Assembly (NCBI GenBank): GCA_035235625.1
Contig: CP141148.1
Span: 10,845,001 to 10,909,000, forward strand
Direction of reading: 5' to 3'
Length of the DNA: 64,000 nucleotides
DNA from: Saururus chinensis
Lineage: Eukaryota > Streptophyta > Magnoliopsida > Piperales > Saururaceae
Part shown: positions 10,694 through 23,280 of the stretch, piece by piece
How positions within the stretch are numbered: position 1 is the stretch's first letter
How the letters are laid out: each line of letters starts with the position of its first letter
Position numbers and translations under genes: made by a program
The notes under the pieces: generated by a model
Told to the model about the DNA's origin: nothing
Databases searched by the model: none
Seen by the model: only the letters and a program-made list of their open reading frames with translations

Positions 10694-13385
10694 AAAATTA
10701 ATTTATTACAATTTTGATTTTCGAACACCCCACGTTTGAGTTGGTTTTTTAGGTTGGGGTGTTACAATAATAGTCATTCAGCGCTATGTAGAACTGCTCT
10801 TCTAGCATGTGAGTTAGTTTTGAATAGACTAGAGCATTAAAAGATAACTCATCTCGTACAGTGCAATACAAGAGGTTTTGACGATTATAGTAGTTTAAAT
10901 CTCGACCACTTGGGTCTATGAGCCCTTATGAGGCTTAGCTTCATGACTTATATAAAGCAAACAGACTTTAGCAAAGCTGAGGTTGGATTGTGAGAAGTTA
11001 ATGATAAAGTGAGGCATAGTTAAACTTCTAGATGTGGCTATCATAGTGAACCATTTATGACTTATATTTAGGAATAAGTGACTTATATGGGTGGTTATGG
11101 TAACGAAATATTTATGTTCTTGTGCTTTTGAGCATGCTTATATATATTATGATTTGTTTATATTCTTATGCCTTACTTGATAAACTTCATGAAATGATGA
11201 TTATAGTATACTTGGATGCTATTGAATTATGAATGTATTTTTATTACTTGGTTCTTGTTTAGTTATCCCACTGGGTATATTTATGTACTCAATATCTATA
11301 TAATGCAGGTTCCTTGTAGGGTTAAAGTTACTTTAAGACTCTTGATGTGCGGCAAGGACGATGTTGCAAGGCCACTTAACATGTTTAATATTTTCTTACT
11401 TTTAGGTAGATAACTTTAGGCATGTGAGCACCAATCTATATATATTTGTGCATATCAAGATATTCAAACATGTACTCGTGCAAGACCCTATTTAATTTAA
11501 GGTGTGATTTGACTTAGATTACTATTGCACTATTTTAGTATTTACATGTTCAAAAAATAATTGGCTCATACCTAGAGATAGCCTGTTAAATATTTTACAA
11601 AAGGTTTGAAAAAAATTATTTTTGTTCTTTTATTCATAAAAATGAGTTTAAAAATCTTGGGGCATGACAATGAACCTCTTCTACTTGGCTAAAACAACTT
11701 ACTTTTTGAGCCAATTTGAAATTAGGATTTTTGTCCTTGAGTGTCAAATGCACTTGTATCTATTTATTACAAGGATCCACACTTATACTACTTACCCCAA
11801 GATTTTATATGCACATATTATCATATATTTACACTTCTATTAGGTACAAAACTTCATTCTAATATATATCTCATAATAGAATATACTATGATAGAAATTA
11901 TGCTTGAAAATTATGAATCAGTAACCTCATCAATGTGTTGGCTGAGGTGTCGATGACCATTGATGTCCTCATTGAATTATCAAATCCATACTGATAGTGG
12001 ATATGCTGTAGAAACCCATCTTGCCGATGCCACCACCACAACATCAATCACACTGCAGATACTACTATAACACCGATGTGTCACAACGTGTCAGTGCCAG
12101 TAATGTTCATCTTCCTCTAACCACCGACGCTGTCATCTACATATCAACAACCACATCGATGATAAAGATAGAAAACAAAAAAAAAATGAACTAGATTACC
12201 AAATACTCTCTTTCACTAAACATGGTTTTTTAATCACTTAAACCATAAACCACTCATAAAAAACCATAATTTCAGTCATATAATCTTCATGAATAAAAAA
12301 TACCATCTTTTATTCTAAGCATAAAATAATTCTTAAAAAATAATTATAGCATGTATTGAAACACATTAATCCATTTAAACCATTAAATGGTTATAAGGTT
12401 AGCAATTTGACCTTTTCATCTTGATAGTAGCCATAAAGTCTCTAGAGTTTCGTTCCTTCCTTTGCTTCCTCTTATCTTTGATGTGACCTATGTCTCTCTC
12501 TTTGAGTTGAAGTCAAATTTGAAAGAGATTAGGGTCATAGTACATCAAAGGATATTTTTAGAGGAGCAAGGTAACCAAATTTAATGCATAACTGTGGAGT
12601 AACTATGTGTAACTATTTTCTCAAAGCTGGTTCAACCCTGTTGACACAACTGCTATTGTTCATATGTGTTGGTGGTTTTACTGATGTTATAAGAAGAACT
12701 ACTGATGTTATTGCAAATGCGTTGTTTCCTACTGACAGTAGACTGTAGGTTTCTTTGACACTCACACCAATGTGTCGATGCTAGCCAAAAGAATTACTCC
12801 GCTTCATTGACATGACTGCCAACGTGTTAGTGTTAACATTGATGACATAAAATAAGAATAATATAAAATAAATAAACTAATTTTCTAAACACATAAAATA
12901 CCTCAAAATTTAGGATGCCCCATTTTGAGTAGATTGTTTACTGCAACAATATATATGACCATTATTTTCATGGTTGAAAAGTTCTTTCCAGTCTATTTTA
13001 TCTACATGTTGTCAAGAGCACATCAAGCTTAAAAAATCTTATAGCGACAACTCATAAAATATAATTGGGACTCACATTAGATGTTAAATCAGTTTAGTCG
13101 AAATTATGCCCTAAGTATTGATTTCCGATAGAAATAATATTTGCATAACAACAACCTTTAGTATATATAAGACATTAATTTCCACATTACAAGGAAAATG
13201 TGTGTTAAGGGGTGTGCCTTAAGGGTTCTAGCTATATAAAAATTGTTTTATAGGCAATTTATAAGAGCCATGCAATGTTTTATTTTTATTATTTTTTTAA
13301 ACCCATATTTCCTTAGTTTAGCTTGTTTTTTTAACCACCTAGTGATAGCTGCATTAAGAACTTATTCCATTTTTTGTGTAGTTGC
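10694..13385. repeat. Degraded repetitive DNA related to 59185-59330 and 60755-61400
   Basis: Between about 10890 and 11670 the sequence is a diverged copy of 60730-61400. Shared landmarks are CTATGAGCCC...GGCTTAGCTTCATG, a CACTTAACxTGTTTA block, GTAGATAACT, and a final GGGGCATGA near 11660 and 61394. The start of the same family also appears near 59190. The ends resemble those of Ty3/gypsy-type LTRs, so these are probably old LTR fragments. From 11700 to 13385 I see only AT-rich DNA with no gene. GATGTGTC/GTGTCGATG-type motifs near 12070 and 12770 recur at 46680, 47240 and 60100. Confidence 0.6.
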
Positions 13386-14110
13386 TATTAAATAATTTAC
13401 AAAAATGACCTTAAAATATACTATAATACACAAAATGTCACATATTTATGATTAATACAAAAGATAGCCTTATGCACACGTAAACCTCCACACATGTGAC
13501 ATGAATGGTATAAAATACCATTTATTTATTTTCATCCTTTTAATTTCACCAACCCTACTGCTTCCCTTTGCCAAGAGTTCCTACTAGCTCCACCACCTTA
13601 GCCATCAACTTTGGTGCCTTCACAACCGACTTCACGGTCTCCACCATCTGCTCCTCTTTATCTACCTTCGTCTTCACCTCCTCCTCCTCCACTTTTGCCT
13701 TCTCCCTCCCTCCCTTTTCTCCTGTTGTTCCTCCTCTCTCTCCTCCTCCCCTATTCCTCCTTAGTCACTCCTCTTCCTCCTTATTAAAATCTGAAAAGAC
13801 TAGTCACAAACAATCCAACAAAGTTAATATAATTTTTTTTCCCTACAAGTTCAAATCTTAATAAATGAACCCATAAATATGTCAAACTACTCAAAGCCAA
13901 GAGTGAGCTTTATTTTTACTTGATTTTGAGCTTCTTTGAACACTAACAAAAACCTTGTACTAGCAGTCAACATCAACAAGCATATTTATTACAAAAAAGG
14001 GGATGTAAGACAACATTCTAAGTAACAATATCTCCCTTAGTATTTATAGTAAACTAAATAGACAAACTAAAAAACAAAGCATGTTTTAAGTATGCAACTA
14101 TCAAGGTTTT
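13386..14110. repeat. Left arm of a large inverted repeat (pairs with 17900-18712)
   Basis: This arm is the diverged reverse complement of 17900-18712. Matching blocks include TTTATTACAAAAAAGGGGAT at about 13987 and the reverse complement of CCCCTTTATTGTAATAAA at about 18006. Others are ACACAAAATGTCACA at about 13429 against TGTGACATTTTGTGTG at about 18650. Both arms hold a serine/proline/leucine-rich open frame reading toward the centre and ending in a similar KF/LKS tail (13568-13861 plus strand, 18645-18142 minus strand). The composition is low-complexity CTCC repeats, so I do not call a protein. Together the arms form a long terminal inverted repeat or foldback element. Confidence 0.8.
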
Positions 14111-14233
14111 CAACTGTCCCAACTATCAAATGTCATATTGTTCAGTGTTGGAGACCACCTTCTTCTCTCGTTCCTATGACCTCCTTCTCCATCACCGACA
14201 ACCTTTTATTGATATGTGACAGTCGAATATGCA
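14111..14233. other. Central loop of the foldback, with TSD of the inserted LTR
   Basis: About 120 bp of unpaired DNA between the arms. Its last five bases, ATGCA at 14229-14233, are repeated at 17898-17902 directly after the inserted LTR. Confidence 0.7.
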
Positions 14234-17200
14234 TGTCATGACCCGGATTTTTAAAAGCATTTTTAAATATCACGAACAGTAAGTAGGGAGAAATTTTTTT
14301 TCTTTAAATACAAAACAAACCATTCGATTAAATATCTAGGTCATGATAACTGGGGTTCACAAATACAAATATCAAATCATACGATATTATTTAATGTCTA
14401 AAAATTCATAAAGACCAGCTCATCCATCTAAGTACAAGTCCATTGTTCGTCTGAAAATAAATAATAAGTTGACTCTCATGCTTAAAGTACACTTACGTAC
14501 TGGAGTCACAGAAACGCAGAAACCTCTTGTGCACGCCTGCCTTGGTCTCACTTTTTGTCGCTTGGAGAATCTGCAACAAAGTAAACCAAACAACCACAAC
14601 CACAATGGAGCATCTCCGCCCACAGGAGAAGAACTTCCAAAGGACAAAAGGTTTTATTACTATTTTTTGGATCGAGCCAACATCACCCGATGTTAGTTGC
14701 CTACGTACTCATCAGACAACATCTCCAATGTTTCCAACAAGATCGGATCCAGACGCAGTTCTGCCTAGAAACTACTCTATCCTATGAAGCATAGCATCAC
14801 ACATGCAATGCTTAGATATTTTTAACCTACATTTTAGTAAGTCCTTTAACCGTTCCACTTGTCTAATTTACAAGCAATATTAAACATTGTTATTAATTAT
14901 CTCACATCCCTTGTTCGATAATCAAAACTATCAAATCTGCAACTCGGAGATGACTCGCCCCTTGAGAAATCCCCAAACAAAGTACTCCAGCCTTGGAGTG
15001 GACTGCTTAACAGCAGCTTGACCCAAATCCCCAGGGCTCTCAATAGCCTGCCACGAATCTGGAGAAGAGGATCCCAACTGTGCTCATGGACACAGATTGG
15101 CGAGAAGCACAAGCCTTCCATGATGCTCATACAACTCCACTTTTCGTACGTACTAAATAGTCCTATGAAGACCTGTGGAAGACCCGCGGTAAAGACCCTT
15201 TGGTCAATACCCAAACCGTCGTGGCGATGAAGATGCATATTGCAATCTCCAGCTTCCCAACACTGGGAGAAAATATCTTATAAGACATTGCTAATGTATC
15301 TATAGAAGCCTGAGGTCCTTATGACCATTGACTCCCCCAAACATCTGAAACTTAGACTAGATTATTTTCATCGAGTCAAGTAACCACTCAACCTTGTGGG
15401 TCCTCTTCACCTTGTGAATCGGCCCACAAAATAGCTCATCCACTGAGCTATGACTCGAAGAACGTCCTAAACCACCATCGGTTCATTAACCAAGGTCAAA
15501 ATCTATGTCAGGGCCCCGTTCACACCATGAACTGATCCCAACCCTAAAGAGGGTATTTTAGTCATTATCTTGATTAGATGTTCTTCCCTCAAGCCAACAA
15601 CAACCTATGTCTCTTGATTAATCTTCATTAATCTTAAGTTACTGATATAAATCAATGCATCAATATCAAAAGCATGCATCAGCATAAATAATTATGCAAT
15701 CATACAAATGTATAACTAATAAAAAGAGGCCCATTGCATTCATTTGCAAGGCTATAGCTCAGAGAATTCAATCCCGATATGTAAATTAACATATTCCACG
15801 AGTGACGTATATAATGCCCTAGTGGATTTCTGCGCTGTGTTACGGACACGTGCAATACACTGCCCTAAACCCTGAGAATTAGGGTTTTCCATTGGTTTCC
15901 CGTGACACTGTGACCTGTTAAGGTCTTTGTGTCACCTACCAATCACACCCCTTCCTTTTGAAGTCATTTATAGGGTACCCTAACTCTTGATTCACTAGGT
16001 CATCCATTTCGACAGAAATAGAATATATTGCCCCTAAGGGCGTTAGGGTAATTTTACCACTTAGGGTATGATACCCACCCTTGGGTCATTCTAGTCATTT
16101 TACTGCCTCTCTATTGATTTAAGTCATTGACCTCTCACAAGGCTCCACTCTCAGACCGACTCACGCTTCCATTCACACGAATGTGGGCGGGTCCACCCTA
16201 AGGGGTATTTCTATCATTTAGTTTGAGGCCTTAATGACATCCAATGGGTTCTAAAATTAAAACCAAGGGTACTACTGGCCTTCATGGACTCTGTGTAATT
16301 TTCTTGGCGTGTAATGGGGTCATGAACCCCTTGAACCGACCCAGGTTTGCTTAACGGTTTACTATTAACCCTAAGGGCAAAAGGGTCAATTATCTACTCA
16401 CTGGGATTTTTACTCATTTATTGGTTTGGAATATAGTTAGGTTACTCATTAAACTCTCACTGAGAATTTTTCCAAGTTTTAAACCAACTCATAGGCCCCT
16501 GAACCGGAGCCCCAAAGTCGGGTAAGTTAATATTATATGATAATTAACTAGTAGGGGTAAAAAGGTCATTTTACAGTCTCTGGGATTTTTCTCGGGCATG
16601 AAACTTTGTCATAATACTCCAACACCTCTTGGGGTCCTTAAGTATTTTTCTAGAATATTTTTGACACTTTTACTTCCTTGAACCGGACCCGGTTCGATCC
16701 CCCTTTTCTTTCTTCTTTTAATTTTGTAAACCGACCCGGACCGGGTCGGTTTGGGTAGACGACCCGCAACGTGGGTCGTCTTCCCCGCGTCCGGCCAGAG
16801 GCAGATCGCCTCCGGCGGCGCCGCCCCTGGCCACCACAGCTGGGCAGTGGGCCGGGCTCCTCCAGATCGCTGCCAGGCGGCGATCACAAAGGGCCTGGCA
16901 CCCGCCGCCGCTCGGTGGCCGGCTGGGGCCGATGATGCCTCAAATTTTTTTTTTCAACCGAACTGCTCTGCACGGCGGCCAGCCGCCACGGCCGGCAAAT
17001 GTCCTGAAATTGACCGGGTCATCGGGATCCGGCGATTCCAAAGGCCCAGACTCGCCGCCTGTCCCCAGCTGTCTCCGCCCTGCCGAAAGCTAGAATCTGT
17101 CCCTTTCCCCCCCTTTTTTTTACTGTGCGGCAGTGACAGAAGCCGCCGCCGCCACCAATCATCCCCGGCTGCCGTGGCCAAGGCCAAGACTGGAACGTCC

Positions 17201-17897
17201 CTTCAGATGTGGCTCCAGCCACCAGTTGTTGGCCGATGGCAGGGCGGTGATTGGCCGGCAGCAGTTAGAAAACAAAATAGTACAAAGTGAACAGTGATTG
17301 CAGAAATTACTATTCACGTTATTAACAAAACAGTTTATATTTTAATAATAAAATAACACTAATATGGAATCAAAATCCTACCTTGAAGGCTGAGTTGTCG
17401 TCGATCTACTGTCGCCAACGCTTCGCCGGAGTCTCGCCGGAAAATTCCTTCATCTCTTTCACTGTCCAAAAACTCCCCAAATCGGACCAAAGACCCCCCA
17501 AAAGCTCCTCCTCTATTAGCCCTAATTCACCTTTTATAGGCATGGGATTAGGGCTCCTAATCCCATGAAAAATTAGGCATCAAAAACCCAATTTCGGAAT
17601 AGTAATTGATCGGGCCCGTATTGCAACTTAAACGGACAGTTCATACGTTCAATTCGGGTAAATGGGTCCTACATGATATGTACAACTTTAGACGGTCGTT
17701 TCTCCCTCGTCCGGACTCCGATTTGTGCGTTCTTGGTGGCGTTTCGAAGATCTTTCTGTCTACTTTCCATCCATATGTATATCAGCTACCAAATCCAAGC
17801 ATGGATTAATTTATTCCAACAGAAATGTCAAGGGGTCTAGCACCCTAATTTCCACGTGTACGACTTCGGGAATTTAAAAAAATTCCCGGACGTTACA
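14234..17897. mobile_element. Solo LTR (or coding-free LTR element), 3.66 kb, nested in the foldback
   Basis: The segment begins TGTCATGACCCGGATTTTTA and ends ATTCCCGGACGTTACA. These are near-mirror TG...CA termini typical of plant Ty3/gypsy LTRs. It is flanked on both sides by the 5-bp duplication ATGCA (14229-14233 and 17898-17902), proving insertion. No gag, protease, reverse transcriptase or integrase motif is visible, and no second LTR copy was noticed inside. A GC-rich block at 16680-17280 contains short open frames (for example 16751-17290) whose composition is unlike any protein I recognise. The simplest reading is a solo LTR left by unequal recombination of a long-LTR gypsy element. 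A non-autonomous element cannot be excluded without a dot plot. Confidence 0.8.
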
Positions 17898-17899
17898 AT

Positions 17900-18712
17900 G
17901 CATGCTTAAAATTTGTTTTATTTTTTTGCTTATTTATTTGGTTTGTTGATCTAGTTCACTATAAAAACTAAGGGAGATACCGCTACCAAGAATATTGTCT
18001 TACGTCCCCTTTATTGTAATAAATCTACTTGTCGATTGCCAATATGAGGTATGGGTTTGTGTTAGAAAAAATAACTGAATGAAGTAAAAATAAAACTCAC
18101 TCTTGATTTTGAGTAGTATAATATGTTTATGGGTTTATTTTTTAAGATTTTAGTTTGTAGAGGAATTTTTTATTATTATTAACTCTGCCAATTGGTTTGT
18201 GATTGGTCTTGTTAGATTTTGGGAAAGATAAAGAGGAAGTAATCGAGGAGGAAAAGGGGAGGGGAGTAAGAAGAGGGAGAGTCGGAAGAGGAGGAGGAAG
18301 AGAGAGAGGAGGGGAGTAGGATGGGAGGAGGACGAGAAGGAGAAGGAGAAGGAGGAGGGAGAGGAAGTGGCAAAGGAGGGGAGGAGGAGGAGGCGACAAT
18401 GGTGGAGAACATGAAGATGGAGGTAGAGGAAGTGGAGCCGGAGGAGGAGACAATAAAATCAGTGATAGAGGCAGCATAGTCAATGATGGAGGTGGTAGAG
18501 CTAGTGGCAAAGTTGAAGCCGGAGCTGCTAGCAAAGAGACGTAGTGGGTTGGTGAAGTCAAAAGTAAGAAATAAGAAAGTGGTATTACAAACAATTCTTG
18601 CCATATGTCTAGAGGTTGCACATAGCCATTTTTAATATTACACATAAATGTGTGACATTTTGTGTGTTACAATATATTTTTAGGCCATTTTGATAAATCA
18701 CTTTTTTCTTAT
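17900..18712. repeat. Right arm of the large inverted repeat (pairs with 13386-14110)
   Basis: Reverse-complement partner of the left arm, resuming at the base after the solo LTR. The GAGGAGG-rich tract at 18230-18440 is the complement of the CTCC-rich tract at 13670-13770, but longer, so simple-repeat expansion differs between the arms. The outer end fades near 18712. A terminal duplication for the foldback itself was not identified. Confidence 0.8.
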
Positions 18713-19037
18713 TCCCAAAGTCTGTAAGTTCATTTATTAAAATAATATACTCTCCTTTTCATTAAATAAGAGTGGGCCTTCCAAAATCCGAACCACTATT
18801 TCATGGCTAGTGATTGTTAGACTATTTTAATTTGTTCACAACAAACACAAGGGAAGCAGGCTTACTCACATGGTTTGCTTGTCAATATGCATGTCGTGTT
18901 TTATACAGGGTTATTTAGATAGAGAGATATTTGTACTTCACATGTCGAACAATCTATCCGATTCACATGCAGCCTGAATGCGTATGATAGGATTTGATTC
19001 TTCACATAATTCTTTACAATTTATCTTATTTTTTATA
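18713..19037. other. Intergenic, no gene seen
   Basis: AT-rich spacer between the foldback and a MITE. No open frame or motif of note. Confidence 0.5.
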
Positions 19038-19237
19038 CTTTTTTTGTCTTATATTAATAGTTATATTTTAAAAAATAATAATTTTTATTAAATATTAAAA
19101 TTTATATCTAAAAGAAAGAAAAATAAGCTTATGATGCTTTTTTTAGCTACCCAACTATTTAAATAGAATAAAATATAACTATTAATATAGAACAAACTAT
19201 TTTGCTAAATGGAGCTATTAATGTAACATAGAGGGAG
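19038..19237. mobile_element. Stowaway-like MITE
   Basis: A 200-bp AT-rich element with inverted ends built around TTATATTAATAG (left) and GAGCTATTAATG...GAGGGAG (right), flanked by TA. Its interior phrase AGAAAAATAAGCTTATGATGC recurs at about 45208-45240 in another copy of the family. Stowaway elements are non-autonomous derivatives of Tc1/mariner transposons and insert at TA. Confidence 0.7.
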
Positions 19238-19549
19238 TATAATTAAATCAATATGTTAACCTATTTGATATGTGCATGATCATATATTAGTAAATCTTCC
19301 TAGACTAACTAATAATCATTTGGTCCTGATGTGCATCTACATGAAGTTGCAATTCCACACATATGAATCAACCAACCATATGATTATTGACTCATACTGG
19401 TAACCATTACACATGAATAAGACCTAGTTTTGTTCATAGAATATACCAAAACACAAACTCTAAACTTGTACATTCTCCTCCCTTACTAGCTCCTTTTTTT
19501 TCTGAGAAAATGTCGATCACTATTCACTTTTTTTTGTAGGATGAAAATA

Positions 19550-19676
19550 AAAAAAATTATTTAAATAATAAAAAAAAATAATTACCATTTTGGACCACTT
19601 TGGGAAATATTTCCCAGAGTGGTGTTCCTTTTTGCCATGCAGGCGCCAGCCAAGCAGTTGGCGCCTGCGTGGTTTT
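19550..19676. repeat. Left terminal inverted repeat of the MULE
   Basis: Pairs with the complement of about 24427-24537. It includes a small inner palindrome, CAGGCGCCAGCCAAGC followed by AGTTGGCGCCTG, at about 19640-19669. Confidence 0.85.
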
Positions 19677-19950
19677 TTTTTAATTTTTTAGATAATTTTA
19701 TCGTTTAAAAGGACGAAATCGGGTTTAAGTTGATTTCGTCATTCTAAATGACAAAATCGGTTTAAAATGAATTCACCCAATTTCATCGTTTAGAATGATG
19801 AAATCGGCTTAGATTTCATCATTCTAAATGACAAAATCGCCACACTTAGCACATTTCAGCTGTTCGGTTGTTAGCCGAAGTTGATTTTGTCATTTTGAAG
19901 GAAGAAATCAATCATGTGCTGATTTCGTCATTCTAAACGACGAAATCAAA
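19677..19950. repeat. Subterminal array of short palindromes (GATTTCGTC type)
   Basis: About five copies of a palindrome with arms GATTTCGTC and GACGAAATC around a 9-bp spacer such as ATTCTAAAC. The best copy is at 19921-19947; others start near 19732, 19782, 19815 and 19884. A matching array lies inside the right end at 24270-24420, and equivalents flank the derivative at 43009-45182. They are plausible transposase-binding sites or hairpin formers; the function is inferred. Confidence 0.8.
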
Positions 19951-20175
19951 TTAATTTTTTTTAAAATTTATTTTAAACTAACTTTAACACATGTCCCTAT
20001 ACATTTATTCAATACGTACACAATTGCATTCATTCCACCCATTCCATGCATAACAAATATAACATTAAAGTTCTTGACAACATAGACAAACATAAAATAG
20101 AAATGTTTATCAAATATATTACATCAGAAGTTGAAAAAATGTTTAGTTTAAAATAAACATATAAAAAAGTTAATG

Positions 20176-23100
20176 TCATAATCTCCTACATCCTTGACGG
20201 TGCTGTACGAGCTCCTTTTCATGATCTGCCTCTAGCTCTGGCTGTGGCTCCAGCTCTAACTCCAGCTCGGGATGTGGCTGTGGCTCGAGCTCCAACTCTG
20301 GCTCTGGCTCCAACTCAACATAAGTAATTGATAGTTCAACACGAGGTGGCCAATGTCGTCTATAATATACAATCGGATTTGGCTGAGCTACATGTGCAGT
20401 GATTGGAAATGATAAACCTGGAGGAGAGCTATGCGCTGCGGATGAAGATGGAATATCAGGGAATGAAGAGTGCATCGGTTGTGTCTGAGTGGCCTCGTCG
20501 ACAGGAGGGTTTCTACATGATTTACTATTGTGCCCACTTTGTTTACACCTCCCGCATTTATATCCACCTCTACCATCTCTCTCTATAGTTCTACGGTCCA
20601 TTGTATTCCTAACGTGAACAGACCGTGGGCGACTGGGTTGCCTTGTTGCTATCGGAGGGTATAACACAAAAGGTATATCCCTCTCCCAATACTCTTGACC
20701 ACAAGGAGAATAAAATTCTGCCAAGTACACATTTTTATAAGTAGAGGATGTGTAAAATAGTGATGCCTGTATCGGCTCCCACTGCTTTGCCCACACAGTG
20801 ATAAGGTGCGAGCAAATAACCATAAACCTGAGGGATGTTGCATGTACAAGTATGCATCGCCGCATTTACCATAACCTTTGGGCCAAAAATTGACGTCACT
20901 TCGTACTGACCGCTGTTGATGTTATTAACTATATACTCCCCAATTTTTCTTGTTTGCTCTCTCAATATTGCTTCCACTCTGGGAGTATACGGGGTGGCCA
21001 TGGCGGATGCGACAAAAGATCGTTTAACAAAAAAATTTATGACCCGATAAAAAATAGTTGACACTAAAGCCTGCATGGGTAATCCTCGTGCTCCCTTCAA
21101 GACGCTATTTAAACTTTCAGCCATATTTGTAGTCGTCATGCCAAATGTCCTAAAACCTCCGTGGGCAAGGGACCACTGTGCAGGATGCAATTCTCCCCCT
21201 AAGAGGAGATGTTTTGCCCTAGGACTCTCTTGACCAATCAAGTCCATTTTGACATCAATCTTTTCTACTGTAACTACACAAGCTACTGCCCTAATCAAGT
21301 CCGTCAATGTATCATTTTTGAACTTCTTAAAATTTGCTTTTATGTGACAGATGCAATAACGATGGTGGTACAGAGGCTCAGGAAGAACCTCAGGCACAAC
21401 CTTCTGTAGCCCCTTATGTCGATATGAAATAATGACGATGTTCGTCATGCCCATCAGTACATGATCCCTCAGTTCCATTAAGAACCATTTCCAATTGTCT
21501 CCATCTTCCTTCCCAACAAGCCCGAATGCTAGAGGAAATAACCCATTGTTTTCATTTGTAGCCGTTGTAGCCATAAGTGCACCAGGATATCTACCATATA
21601 AGTGAGTGATATCAACACCAATCAAAGGGATGCAATGTCGAAACCCCGCTATAGACAGCCCAAATGCCCAAAACAACCGCGTAAATCTCCTACATATGCC
21701 ACCATCTGCACGATGTACTTCATCCTCTAAGCGGTAGTAGGTGACAACAATTTATATGATTCCACCCAATCCCCATAAATAGCCTTGATCGCCATATTCC
21801 TTGTTGCCCATGCTTTTTTATAAGATATGTCAACATGATATTTCTCCTTCATTCTTTGAATAATATCCCCAGGTGTGAGAGTTAATTCGGCTTGGATAGC
21901 GGGCATTATGACCTTCGAAATAAAGGAGGCATTGCATTGCCTATGATATATGCTAAGCTGGGCATTCTGACATGTGTGGTCACCTTTGTACGTCTTCAAT
22001 TTATAGTACCCACCACCCCTTTTTATTGAGCCATGAACTCTCCAAGGGCAAGTGCTATCAATTCACTTCACTGTATACTCTGACAAATTTGTTCGTACAA
22101 CCTTGTATTCGACATGACTTGAATGAAAAACTCCTGCAAGGCTGTAACAAATGCTTCTTTATTCTCAAAGATGCAGCCAACATATAACTCATCTTCATTT
22201 TGTTCGTCCATATCCATTGTAGAATTAACTGCCGCATCTATCTCCTCATTTGTGATGTGTGCATAGAGTGGCTCCACTTCATAGTATGACGGCTCTTCAT
22301 CATCCACATTCATATCATTTGCAGCAATAGCATTGTCTACCGCTTCATCCCCCTCACCGTCAGCCATCTGTTGAGTGCTTTCTTCACCTCCGACCTCTTC
22401 TTGATTTATGTCAGAATCTTCTCCACTTGCTTCGTCAATATTATCTTCACCTTCATTAGCCTTATTTTCATCAATATCTTCATCGTGGACATATGCCCCC
22501 TTACATATAAACATCGCATATGTATTAAATTTCATATGCCTAAAAAAGTTATATTCATTTATGAATATATATTTCACCGTTGATTAGATGGTCCACCATC
22601 GGTATGACCAACATACATGTAGGGGTAATGAATGCCCATTGAACTTTGAGTTCCATACCATGCACCACCTTGAGACATTTGAAAGCTAAATGGCTCGTGT
22701 GCATGCATTGTGGACCTTTTATATTACATACAAAATTCAAAATTTAGCTAAATATATTTTATTAATAATTATAAGATTCAAAACGTATTCACAACTTAAT
22801 AAACCTTACCTCCAATTAGGTCCACTTTCATCGTAAATAGGGGTAGACGACCTATGACGTTCATTTAAAGCTACTGTCATAGATAAATTTCCTTCTTCTT
22901 TGTTGTCCACCGGCATTTGCATATGCCTTTCATTGTTTACATTTCTATCTGAGCTCCTGTGTGAGCTCCTATGTGAACTACTTCGCCTTTCACTAGGCAC
23001 TCGGGCCTCTTTTTTCGAGAAATAACTCGAAAGAAATTACGTGACGCGAGTGGTGAAACATAAAACCCATTGAAGCATCATCATTTATGCATATTAGTGT

Positions 23101-23280
23101 CATTCTCGATCTATATGACGGAATATTACATTTGATAGTAAATTTCCATCTTCTTCAATCCCACCCAACCTTGCTTGCTACTTGCATCTCAAATTCATCG
23201 TCTATAAACGGTTTCTTAATTAATAATCCTTTTGTGTGTCCATCATAGTTAAGCAAAAAATTAACTATTTTTTCTGCCAT
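20176..23280 (-). pseudogene. MURA-like MULE transposase, disrupted
   Basis: Reading from 23280 down: an N-terminal exon (MAEKIVNFLLNYDGHTKG) with an in-frame TGA at 23155-23157, an R/S-rich exon ending in a GTAAGG donor near 22809, then a GGAWYGTQSSMG exon. An acidic segment (22500-22200) leads to the DNA-binding part, which starts LYVGCIFENKEAF. That part shifts frame near 22110 into HVEYKVVRTNLSEYTVK, which meets a TGA at 22063-22065, then PWRVHGSI and KGDHTCQN. The DDE core is VDITHLYGRYPG, FPLAFGLVGKEDGDNWKWF and IISYRHKGL. The normal second aspartate (SDRH) is Tyr here (codon 21422-21424). AESLN follows at about 21113-21127. The SWIM zinc motif CTCNIPQVYG...ICSHL is split by a one-base shift near 20846. 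A CX2CX4HX4C knuckle lies at 20515-20556, followed by a Glu/Pro repeat tail. It cannot encode active transposase. Confidence 0.92.

Noticed and set aside
14469..15238. Gag-like or other gene in the 5' part of the 14234-17897 element
   Set aside because: Several short frames on both strands, none with retroviral-type zinc knuckle, protease or other motif; fits LTR sequence.
16751..17290. 179-codon open frame in GC-rich DNA
   Set aside because: It lies inside the solo LTR, overlaps long frames on the other strand, and shows no family motif; high GC alone keeps frames open.
18142..18645. 167-codon Ser/Pro/Leu-rich minus-strand frame
   Set aside because: Low-complexity GAGG/CTCC tract in a foldback arm, with an equally open overlapping frame and a diverged counterpart in the other arm; treated as a repeat, not a gene.
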